A DNA stretch of 64,000 nt from contig CADCXC010000038.1 in assembly GCA_902806595.1 (NCBI GenBank), forward strand, positions 248,001-312,000. The letters run 5' to 3'. A program made the position numbers and the translations under genes. This stretch comes from Pyrenopolyporus hunteri (Eukaryota; Ascomycota; Sordariomycetes; Xylariales; Hypoxylaceae). Shown here piece after piece: positions 18,766 to 29,137 of this stretch. The notes beneath the pieces are model-generated. The model had not been told where the DNA came from, ran no database searches, and saw nothing but the letters and a program-made list of their open reading frames with translations. The first letter of the stretch is position 1; each line of letters starts with the position of its first letter.

Positions 18766-21700
18766 CTAATATCGAAATATCGGTATTACAGAGCTGAGGC
18801 ATATCCTTCGGATGGGGAGGTCCTTTTCCTCTTCCCTTATCCACGCCTCTCTCTGCTGTTCTGCGGCTGCTGCGTAAATATGGCCTTCGCTCATCATTCC
18901 ATTAAATGCCTTGCAACACAAGCCTATGCGGCGGATGGCCAGTTCTCGATTCCCTAGGTGGTATAACGACATCGCTATGCCATAGTAATGATATAAGTAC
19001 CTAATATCCTTGTACGTGATGGACAAAGATGCAGCTAGCCTCCTCGCTCTCTTGAATAATTCCAAGGCTTCCTCAAACCTATCCTGGTAGAAGTACGCGG
19101 TCGCGAGATTGTGGAGAGAATAGGCCCGACCCATGTGGTAAGGCCCAAAGAGGCTGTTCTCCATATCGATGACATATTGAAACATGTTTTCCGCTTCCTC
19201 GAAGTTCTCCTCAGCGATTTCAGCGATAGCCAAGTTCGAAATGCTCTCGAGAGTTCTCGGATGGGAAGTACCATATTTCCTAGTGGCTTCTATAACCGTT
19301 TCAAATAATAAGTCCCTGGCCTCCTTCACTCGCTCATTATTGAATAACGTGATGGCTAGGGCGGTCTTAGTTATAAGCTGCTCTTCGTCGGGATAAAGGA
19401 GATCGAAGACCAAAAGACAATTTCTCAGTATCCCTTCGGTAAGCTCAAACTCCCCCACGTCGATCGCGAGTGCTGTTGCCCTTACCAAGGCGCGGAGTGT
19501 ATATAAATCGCCCTTTCCATGTGATTTTACCCTTGCACCGTAAAGGACCATTGCGAGGTTAAAGGAATCCTTAAGATGCCCTCTGCGTCTTCCCGCCTCA
19601 ATCAGGCTTCCGGCGACCGTGTGGAACCTTTCGGAAAAGACCCCATCTTGGTCCCGAAAGATCAAGGCGGCTTGTAACAAGTCGTTATTGAAAACGCCGC
19701 TGAGCCCAGCTGTTTCCGAGAGCAACCCATATCTGTACATGTGAATTCCTTTCAGTGCTTGGTCGTTCGGGTCGATGCTTTCGGCGTTCATCATCATAGC
19801 TCGAGCATGTGGAAGAACTTTAAACCCATACAGAAAGTCATCAGGGGTTGATTGGGATTCGGTGATCGAGTCGAAAAGAACCAGCCTAGCAGCCTTCGCC
19901 CGCACTCGCCGAAGATACTCGGGTAGCCTTTCTCTCGCCCAAGCATGCACGAGGCCGTGGATGGAGTAGAGTTTTTGAACTTGGTTGTCCTTTGTCGACT
20001 TGACCAACGAGTACGAAATTAGTACATCCATGCCCAACCTCCACCGGTTTTCGAGCCACTTCCCGGATTCGTCTGTAGCCAATAGATCGGCGAATGATTC
20101 CGCACCGACTCCGTAGTCGTCTTCTCGCCTATCATCCGGACGATGCTCGACGGCTCTCTTGAGAAGATTGCCCATTAGGCCCTCGTTATGGTAAAAGGAG
20201 AACAGGCTCAGGAGCTGGAGCGCGTATTTAGCGGCCTCGGCATTCGACCCGTTCGTACCGCCGTGGGCTTGCGTGTTGAGGACTTTGTATGTGACGTCGA
20301 AGGATGCATGTACGGCTTGGAGGACGAACGAGCCTCCCTCAGAACCTGATTTCTTCAGTAAGTCGTCACGGTGTCCCTTGAGCTTTGTCGCGTACTCTGA
20401 TACTTTCCACTGTTCCATCCGAAGCGTCGCGGCCGCCATTTCGATTGCCAGGGGCAAATAACCTAAGTTCTTCGTCAACTCTACCGCGTGCTGGCGCATC
20501 TTCCCGTCTCCCTCGTCGTCGAGCCGCGCGCTGGAGATGAGTAATTCGAGCGCGTCTTCCTCGCTCATCACGTCTAATAGGGTCGCCGATCTCTGCGCTG
20601 GCTTCATGAGTTTATTCTGACTCGTGAAAAGAACGGCGCCCTTATTACCCCGGGGCACATATTCGCTTATGTCTTCGCGGACGTCGTCGAATACGAGAAT
20701 CCAGGACTTCTCGGTCGTCTCTAGCCACCGCAGCAACATGTTGGGCGATCCTTCACCAACGTAACCATATTCGGAGCAGTCCAGTTCCTTGAACCCGGCC
20801 TCGAGCGTCTCCTTGCTCATCGCGTCTACCCAGAGTATCATATCGAACCTAAACAAAAGCGTTAAGAACTGTGATATAATCGGATCTGCGACAGACTCTT
20901 ACCAATGCCCATAGTCATCCAAAAACTTGGATGCGGTCTGGGATTTCCCTGCACCCGGTTGACCATATAAAAGATGGTGCCGCTTGCGGTTCGGCTTCTG
21001 CGGGTCTGGACGAAAGAATTCGGCAAGGGTATCGAGGGTGTCTTTTCTTCCGGTGAAGAACTCGCTGACTGGTGGCCTACTACGGATATCCTTCTTGGGT
21101 GGGCAGATATGGCCATGGTCAGAGGGAGCTGTTCAATCATACGGTATTAGCCCAATTTCGTGGGACATATTACTTGTAAGTAACTAGGGGGCCGAGACTC
21201 ACAGATCTGACCCAGTTTGACGCCTTGTGGTGTTGTCTTCCCTATCAAAATTTGCACAACCTTGTCGATATTGGACGACTCTTGCTCGATATACACACGC
21301 ATGAGCTCGGATAGCTCGTCGAGCTTCTTATACTCGTGTAGGCCGATCCGCTCGGCGCCGCTGGGCAGCTGGAACCGGAAATAAGTGTCCAGTTCAGGTC
21401 GAATAAGCTTCAGCAGATGCTGGTGGACGTTTTCCGTATCCGTAGCGATCTTCTTGAGATTCATGAGCAAGTCCACGATTTTATATAGTCCCTTCCGATT
21501 CCCTATCGTCATCTCGCCGGACGACCCCGTCCCGAGACTGACGAGGCAGCCCAGAACGCAGTCTGCCCCAAAGAGTGCCGTCGCCTCGTCAACGAGCTCC
21601 GACGCCGGGTTGTTGCACCCCAACGCCCCGTCGATGAAGGCCTTGGTGTGCTTCCCGCGGGTAAGGATCATCGGTTCGAAGAAGGAGGGCGCGGCAGTGG

Positions 21701-22636
21701 TAGCACGAGCAGCCTCCCAAATTTGGATGTCTCTGTAGTTGCCCCACGGTTCGTCTTCTACCCTTACCGTAGATTCCGGTCTTCCAAGCCTAGGCGAGCC
21801 TTCTACGCGAGGTTCATCTATTGAAGATGACGAGGACGACAACTGAGCGGAGGAAGAGGGGGCGGCTGGCGGGGAAGGCGAAAGGGGAATGGACGAAGAG
21901 GAGGAAGAACCCGCGCGAGAAGAAGGATTATACGGAGACACGTCTCTCTCCGGCGTTGGTAGCTCATAAGTTCGAAAGCGCGTGGCCATGCCCTGGTGAT
22001 GGGCCTCTTGCGAGCAAACGAATGCTTTGGACCGAGCCGAAGGTTTCGGGTCCAACATGAGCTCTCCGACCTGATGGGAGGCTACCATTTCCTTGATAAT
22101 ACCCTCGAGGACAGCCTCGCCGAACGAGTGGCCGATTATACCCTTCTTGTTCTTCTTGTGGAATATCTTGCCCGAGAAGTCATAGTAGGCGGCGATCGCA
22201 TCCGTCGTCGTCATCTTGAATCGCGAGAGCAGGATGGCTACGAGCCTAAATTCCCACGAAATTTAGGTTAGTTGAATAATGATCGGTCATATTAATCTTA
22301 CTTCTTCAACATCCTTTCTTCTCTTCCTGACTCTTTCTCCTTCCCAGGGAGTAATCCTTAAGGCTCCTTACCCGCCAGTACTCGTTCCCGCCATGAGATG
22401 GAAGTAATCGCATGGTCTGGGCATTGAGGTTAAGTTCTGCGCCTTCTGGACTCTTTTCATAATCTCGTCTAACACCCTCAGTTCGCATATGCCTCGGATC
22501 CCACCGCCATCTAATTTTGAAACAGACGTTAGCGGACTTACAACACATACCCAACTATATAAATGAACGCGTAAAATGGGTATGTAGATTTACCTAGCGC
22601 TAGTAAATTGACCGGCGTGCCATCATTCTTCCCCAT
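18766..22636 (-). CDS. Patatin-NB-ARC-TPR NLR-like protein (PLP-1 type)
   Basis: Exons 22636-22594, 22510-22372, 22245-21203, 21128-20903 and 20848-18766; 3534 nt, 1177 aa. The patatin-like phospholipase domain is complete: oxyanion motif DGGGIRG (15-21), nucleophile elbow GTSTG with Ser58, and catalytic Asp266 in DGALGCNNP. A Ser/Pro-rich low-complexity insert (about 170-203) sits inside this domain. The NB-ARC domain follows: FTGRKDTLDTL, P-loop GQPGAGKS with Lys470, kinase-2 ILVFDDV near 534-540, LFTSQ, and LPLA near 615-618. The C-terminal half (about 910-1140) has TPR-like repeats of about 42 residues that are degenerate, not near-identical. In Neurospora, PLP-1 with this architecture is linked to sec-9 and causes germling death when paired with an incompatible SEC-9; fungal patatin NLRs are thought to act by membrane lipid hydrolysis. 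That role here is inferred from architecture and linkage. Confidence 0.9.
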
Positions 22637-24679
22637 GGCTTTTCTTCTTCCTTTTACTACTCCTCCGAATGAAGCTCGATACCGATCTATTTGACCAAAT
22701 CTCTCGTGCTACGATGGGCGAATGTCTACTATCCAAAAAGGGGCGGAAAGAGATCTATAGTATAAAGTCAAGGTACAAGTAAATCTAGTTAATTAACATC
22801 GTTGAATAGATAGAGAGAGAATGGGAGACGTCAAAAGAGATGTTGATAGAGAGAATAATAGCTCTACGGCACCAAGTGAGGCCACCCAGCCAGTACGTAG
22901 TTGATATATAGCACCCGCTTTCGGGCTGAGACACGACGATACATCGCACAGCATCACAGGCCAACCGCAGCAGCCTACTTACGTACAAAACACACATATT
23001 ACATACAGCATAGGTAGGTACCTACATAGACCAAGACCATGTGGACAAATGGGCAGTGCCACCGTACGTCTCGTCCACCGCAGCGCCGCGAAGCAGCCTA
23101 AGGAGCGGGTAAGCGCCGGCAGGGATTCAGAAGGAGGCGTTGGGGACCCACGAAATGCGATCTGTCGCATTTTCGGCGGGATCGATTGGTCTATGATCGG
23201 CGGTTCCAAACTCCAGAGCCCAAGTCGAACGGCCGCTCAGAAAAGGCCTTGCACATGCGTGCCTACAGGCGTGCCTTCAGGCTGCTGGACAGCGTTACAT
23301 ACGGGTGTGGGAGTGGATGGATACTAGGGCCCATAGCCCCCCCTCGGCCCGCGCTGTGAGACTCTTTTGGCTCCCGAAGGCGAAGGATTCCGAGGGGTTT
23401 TGGTTCTATCTGCTTCTACCTATGAGGTGGGTATATATTCGATCTTCACGTATTGTATAAGTGCATTGATATATATAGGCACATGTATATAATAGAGAAT
23501 ATCAGGATTCTGTTATCGAGGTCTGGAGTATCTAACCTCAAGGCCTAACTCAAGGACGCTTCACGACTACCTCTTATTCCGGGGCTGTTGTGTTCAGCTT
23601 ATAATGTTATGCCCCTCGGCACCGTTTGGGAATAAAACAGGGGTTAAATACCTCATATAGGCATATGTTCGCAGCCTAATTTACCACGAGAAACCACCTG
23701 GATAATTTTTCTAAGATACCTCGTCGAGTGGGCAAAGTAAATTGATAGTTTACCTAGCTAACGCATAGTAAAGACACGAAAGGACTATAACTGAGTAGTT
23801 ATACAAAGTGATTCACATTGGCCTTATGAGTCCAAGCTAAAGAATTCGGGACGGACCGTACGCCCCACCAAGCGTTGGTACCTCTAGACCTAACGCACGT
23901 AGGCATCGTCGGTACGTCGAGGGAGAATTCCTATTAGTGAACGCCATTAGTGAGACTTTTGTTTGCTTGATCTGCATACGGATGCTAATAGATGCATCCC
24001 TGTGTAATGAGGGAAATAGACACTAATACTAGGCGCCCAACGCGAATTACCCATCCGTGGCGGGCGTAATCTTTAGGTATAAAATCACTAAAGTCTAGCA
24101 GTTAATCAGCCTAATAAACTCCCGAATAGCAGACTGGGCGCCCTAAGCTGTAGTGGATGCCCACTAATCTGTAGGGGATATTTTTCGAAGTTTAGCAGGC
24201 CTAACACACCTGTAAATTAAACCAGCCGGCACCTTAGTCGGAAAGATAACACAACAACTGGCGGATGTCTTCAATATAACCACATCTTAGAAACAAACCA
24301 ACTCAATAACTATGAATCGCGTGATTCTCACCAAGGAAGGAAATACAAGTCGTTTTAAATACTAAATTTCATCTAATGTGAATCTATATATAACTAACGT
24401 AGAGATTTCATTGCTCATTATGTTCGGGAAACGACTTAGGCTAGAAAGCAACGCGATGTATCTACACCGAAGCTTTCTATGTTATACTAAGCTCCCTTAA
24501 ATAAAAATAGGAAGCCATAATTTACATACACCCGTTTATAGGTAAGTATGTTCGGTAGATACCTACCTTATATATCATCTCCTAGGCCGAAACCTTTACA
24601 TGGTACCTTGGCATGTATGTACTCTCCTTCCCGTCGCCCAACGTCGAAAACACTCGCCGATCCCCCCCAACCTACGTAT
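22637..24679. other. Intergenic, NLR promoter side to monooxygenase 3' end
   Basis: About 2 kb without a supportable gene. The part at 23450-24550 is AT-richer, with recurring CACTAA/TTAGTG words, and holds a candidate small inverted-repeat element at 24021-24155. It may be decayed mobile DNA. Confidence 0.5.
24021..24155. repeat. Candidate 135-bp inverted-repeat element with CACTA ends
   Basis: The left end CACTAATACTAGGCGCCCA (24021-24039) and the complement of the right end, CACTACAGCTTAGGGCGCCCA (24135-24155), match at about 16 positions with two single-base gaps. The ends CACTA...TAGTG recall CACTA-type (EnSpm) termini and the size fits a MITE. No target-site duplication is evident (flanks AGA and GAT), and chance or a degraded element remains possible. 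Confidence 0.35.
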
Positions 24680-26775
24680 TTACACACGCAAGGGCGCATC
24701 GGCCGCCTCGTCCAGATACCAAGTAGAGTCGGTCTGGGGGTCGAGCTCCCTAGCAGAGAAGCCATTACCAAGGTAGTGGAACCTGTTTTGGGCGGGGTCG
24801 TCGTAGACGTAGTCCCAGTCCTCACCGCGGAAGTTCTCGAGCATATGGAAGAAGTGGACGCGGCTGCCCGGGTGCAGGGCCGTTACGGGCCCGTCCTCCG
24901 TGCCGCCCTTGAACCATGACTTGCATGGCGACGCCCACGCCGTACGCGGCATGAAGGTTGCCACGTGCTGGCTGTAGTCCTCCACCGCCGCATCCGACGG
25001 GGCCACGGCCTTGATGCCTTCTACCTGGCACTTGACTATGATGCGTGTAATGTACCTAGCGATATGCTCGCTTAGTGTGAACACGCTGCCGTGGCCTATA
25101 GGAGCGTTGGGGCCCAAGAAAGCTGTGAGCAAATGTTAGGACGGAGTTCATATTACCTGCGGGGGTAAGAGGTGTTGGGCCACTGACTGAAGTAGTTGGG
25201 TACACCAGGAAGGGCGCACGACATATAGCCCTTCGGAGTTTCTACCTTCATTGCGTCCTGGACGTTGCCACGTCTCCCAACAATGGGGAACCGCGGAACA
25301 AATGAAGTGTCGAAGCCCGTAGCACAGATGATGGCATCTAACTGTATTACTTCGCCCGATTGGAGCCGGATTCCTTCTGGCACAACCTCGGCGATATCTC
25401 CTGTGATAACTTCCGTATTGGGAGATCTGAGAGCTTCTAAGTAGCCCGGTGCCGGCGTTATCCTGCGGGCTCCTAGCGGGAATTTTGGGATTAAGGCCGC
25501 GCAGAGCTTCTCGTCACCGCCGAGGGCTGCTGTCATGTATTTAATCACCTTAGCCGTCGCAAATTCTCGTACCTTACCGCTATTTACGATCTGTACATGG
25601 CATGTCAGTTGATGTCGCTAGGGGACTTGTAAGAAGAGTATGTCCTTACGAGGGAAAAGTTCCCGTTACTGTCCTGCTCGATTGTCTTGACAAATTTACG
25701 GTAGAACGCCGGATCTGCTTTGAACCTCTCGATCTGCCGTTCGGTGAAGTTTTCCTTCTCATCGAGCTCTATCTCGGAAAGGATTTCCTTGGCTGGGCCA
25801 CCCATCACCTTCATCGACATTATCCGGGGCGGAATGACCCATGTTGGAGTACGGACGATATGATAAAGCTTCTTGACATCTGCTAGACGTTAGCTGATGA
25901 TTTAAACAGGATAGGGGCTGCCCAACCTGGTTGGATTGTCGGCAATAGTTGAATGCCGGACGAGCCATTTCCAATTATAGCGACAGTCTTGTTTGCATAC
26001 TCAAAGTCTTTGGGCCAACTGGCGGTATGTATCAAGTCCCCTTGGAAGCTCTTTAGTCCTGGGATATCGGGCCATTTCCAATGACTGAAGAAATGCTGGT
26101 TAGTAGCGTCTTCTTTAGGAGTAATAAATCCGACTTCTGGTCTCTATCTTACTTCAGAATACCCGAGGCGTCCACAACGAAGTTAGCGTGGTCTCTGAAT
26201 TCCTGACCGGTCTCTAGGTTCACGACGCTTATATCCCAGAGGCCGCGGTTCTCGTCCCACCACGCGCCCGCGACTTTGTGCCGAGTCTTGATTGTGTCTA
26301 CCATATGCTCTTCTTCGCATATCCGGTCTAGATACTGCTCGATCTCAGCCGCCGGCGCGAAGAAGTTAGACCATTCCGGATTTGGGCGCCAGGAAAACTG
26401 GTAGTTGTGGCTGGGCACGTCACATCTGCACCCCGGGTAGCGATTCTCAAACCAGGTCCCTCCGACTTTTTCGTTCTTTTCGTAGACGACGAGTTCGTAG
26501 TTGACCACGTTTCTCTTCAGCGTCCGTATTAGATTTATACCACTGGCGCCAGCGCCGATGCCTACGATCCTGACGTGCCTGCTTGTCCCGAGGGGTTCCT
26601 CCCGGATGGTGTAAGGTGCTTTCGACGCGGTCTTATGAGTGTCGACCTCACCTATACTCTTCTCGCCAACATCCGGCACATGGGAGTCTCTGGGGCGAGT
26701 CTTATGGCGCGCCATGCTGCTTGGAAGAGTGGGAAGCCGTGAGACCCAACGATGTATGCTCGTACGATCCGCCAT
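24680..26775 (-). CDS. Flavin-binding monooxygenase, Baeyer-Villiger type
   Basis: Five exons: 26775-26153, 26084-25927, 25882-25650, 25590-25188 and 25122-24680; 1860 nt, 619 aa. It is a class B flavoprotein using FAD and NADPH to oxygenate ketones or aldehydes to esters or lactones. FAD motif GIGAGASG is at 72-79, followed by GGTWxxNRYPG (105-115), the type I BVMO fingerprint FQGDLIHTASWP (221-232), the NADPH Rossmann motif GNGSSG (246-251), an ATG-type motif CATGFDTSF, and NYFTFLGPNAPIGHGS near the end. The first 60 residues are a polar extension without a clear signal peptide, and ATG 26775 may not be the only start. All junctions restore conserved sequence; the fourth donor is GTCAGT. 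The substrate cannot be told. Such genes are common in secondary-metabolite clusters and catabolism, but no synthase gene adjoins. Confidence 0.92.
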
Positions 26776-27976
26776 CCTGTTTGTTATCGAGTCTATGAAG
26801 ATTTTATTCTTGGGGCCGAGACTCGACGAAAATCAGCTAGCAGGCAAAAGTGCGTATTATTCTGTATCCTTGGCGTGATAAGAACCTCAGCTGAAAATCG
26901 GACCCAGCGAATTTGAGTAAGAGGGCCAACCAGAGCTTATAGACGCTTAGCTTGAGAAGTAGAAAAGTTGAGTAACGGAAAGCCGCGTATTCCAGCCTAC
27001 CACCAGAGAGAGTGGTATGTCTAAGAGGGGTTGCCTTCCTATGCTAGAGAAGCAATCACCTTTACGACCTGGGCGTTAAATTGGCCGTATGCTACTGCTT
27101 CCCCCGACACTTTGGATTGCGTATATGGCTGATGTTTGCGCCCAAACAAGGGCGGTCACGTATTTATTTACAGCCATCCCCCTTGCCGACAGAAAGGTGA
27201 TAAAGAGTTCCATTGCAACCGAGCTGCTTGCCACGAGGATTGAGATGAATCCTGGCTTGAAAATGGCAGGCTCTTTAACTAGGAAGCTCATAGTCACTTT
27301 CCTGATAGGCTGTTTTGCTTGGTTATCATGAAGGGGGCTGGAAACTGGACTTCGTATTTCGTCCAATCGCTCGTTGTTATAGAGGGGTCTCTACAGAACT
27401 ATAACTGCACTGCACTATACTTGGAATGATGGACGTTCGTCCCACTGAGGCGTGCATCCATCCCCGAGATAGCCGAGGAGGATGAGAAAGTTCTTTGAAA
27501 GAAGCCCATCTCTAGGTTCTTGAAAGTACGCGAAAAACGGGTGACCTCTGATGTTTCGTCGTCCGTCGTGCCGTCGTTTATGTTGGTTGGTCAATGGGCA
27601 CGATAAGCTGCCAACCAAAACGAGACGTTCCTGGTAAGAAAGAGAAAAGAAAAAGGGTAAAAAAAGAGGGATGTCGCACACAGTAGGAGTTAGAGCCCAG
27701 CTGAACGAACAGCCTCTAAACCGATTCGGTTTAGTCAGATCCCCCGCACCTACCTACCTTAGGTTGGTACAAGATACGATATGCCGAATCTAGCCAAGCG
27801 CGCGCCACTTACAGGCACCTACATACATACGCAGTATAAGCATTTTCAAGGACTCTGCAGGCGCAATTCTTCGTTGTGTCAATCTTGGGCGGTGTCGCTA
27901 AGTTGCCCCTATAGTATCGGGGATTAGTCGAAAGGAGGCTTCGACGCAAAGCTCCGACACAAAGCTCCGACCTGAC
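26776..27976. other. Divergent intergenic region, monooxygenase to HPM1
   Basis: Both flanking genes point away from this region. A 96-residue frame at 27076-27366 (minus) has a hydrophobic stretch but no recognisable family and no expression signals, so I do not call it a gene. Confidence 0.5.
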
Positions 27977-29137
27977 ATGTCCGGCCAGTTCTCCTTTTCG
28001 TTTTCCGGGGACGATATAGAGGACGAGGGAGAGTCAAACTCTACGCTCCCTCGTACTAGCGCATCCGCGCCACAGCAGGCCTCGGCAAGTAGCGCATTTC
28101 CCGTGCCGGGGAAGCCTTTACTCCCCGCTACCGGTCATGACTTACATCAGATGCTGTCTCAGCTGCCGTCTAAAATCGCTTACGACGTCCTGGACGTGGA
28201 TCTTGACGGTGCAGGGAGAATCCAACTCCCCCGGCGAGAGCTATGGGACGTCCGGGTCCAGCTCATGGCCGAAGATGACGGAGGCGATACCGAGCCTGGA
28301 CTAGGCAGTCACGATGTGAAGACCGGAGTCTATGAGGGCGGGTTCAAGTCCTGGGAGAGCAGCGTGGATCTTGTCAAGGTCCTTTCACCTTCGAAGTCCT
28401 TCCTCGCCGACACGGACAGAGCCTTAAGACTAATTGAAGTAAGTCTCCTCGGCCGCACACGATGAATGAAGTCAACACAAGTACCAACTAGACCTGCATA
28501 GCTCGGCTGCGGCACAGCTCTCCCCTCGCTGGCGCTCTTCCAGTGGAGCCTCAGTCTCCGGGCACGCGAAGCAAATTCAATCCTCTCCATAGTCTTAGCC
28601 GACTATAATCCGAGCGTTCTGCAGCTCGTGACGTTGCCCAACTTCATTTTATGCTGGGCTCTCTATCAACGGGTAGACTCACCCTTACTAGAGGACGCAT
28701 TTTCCTCCGAGGGAGAACTAGATCTAACGCAGGAAGTCCTTAAAGCCTTTACCGATTTCCTTTCGGCCCGCAGGATCTCTCTCTCTTTCTTCTCCGGCGC
28801 GTGGTCCCCGGAATTCATCGACCTCGTGAGCCGCGACAAAGCTTCCAAAATAGGAAACGAGATCAGTCTGCGAACTATTATACTCGGCGCGGAGACCATT
28901 TATTCTCCCTTCGCGCTCGGCGCCTTCACGCAGACCGTATTCTCCTTGCTAGAACAGGAGAGGGCACAGGGCAATGCCGCCGAGGCCCTGGTCGGCGCCA
29001 AGAAACTCTACTTTGGGGTGGGTGGCTCATTAGATGACTTCGTGGCCAAAGCCCGAGAAATGGGTGCCAATGTTGAAGAGGCCCGAGAAGAGACGGAGGG
29101 TGTCCGTCGCGGTGTCGTTCGCTGCAGCCTCGCTTAA
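27977..29137 (+). CDS. HPM1: Protein-histidine N-methyltransferase HPM1 (METTL18 family)
   Basis: Exons 27977-28438 and 28502-29137; 365 aa. In yeast Hpm1 methylates a histidine of ribosomal protein Rpl3 (uL3) using S-adenosylmethionine. The N-terminal 60 residues are acidic and Ser-rich (FSFSFSGDD), as in the family. The segment GVYEGGFKSWESSVDLVKVL leads into the SAM-binding motif I LGCGTALPSL (about 155-164), formed exactly across the intron (GAA/CTCGGC). Downstream VLADYNPSVLQLVTLPN, then IILGAETIYSP matches the class I methyltransferase core and post-motif II of the family. The C-terminus ends in the expected KKLYFGVGGSLDDFV region. The intron is 63 nt with GTAAGT donor. Confidence 0.92.

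Noticed and set aside
22372..22510. Apparent frameshift before the GTSTG exon of the NLR-like gene
   Set aside because: My first reading dropped two bases at a line break. Re-reading gives a continuous frame from DGGGIRG to GTSTG, so there is no frameshift.
22306..22554. Minus-strand 82-codon frame over the patatin N-terminal exon
   Set aside because: It is in the wrong frame. The spliced frame contains the patatin motifs and this one contains none.
22637..24679. Second NLR or HET-domain gene beside the patatin NLR
   Set aside because: No frame with P-loop, HET or patatin motifs on either strand.
27076..27366. A 96-codon minus-strand frame with a hydrophobic stretch
   Set aside because: No family match, no supporting neighbours or splice context; not distinguishable from chance.
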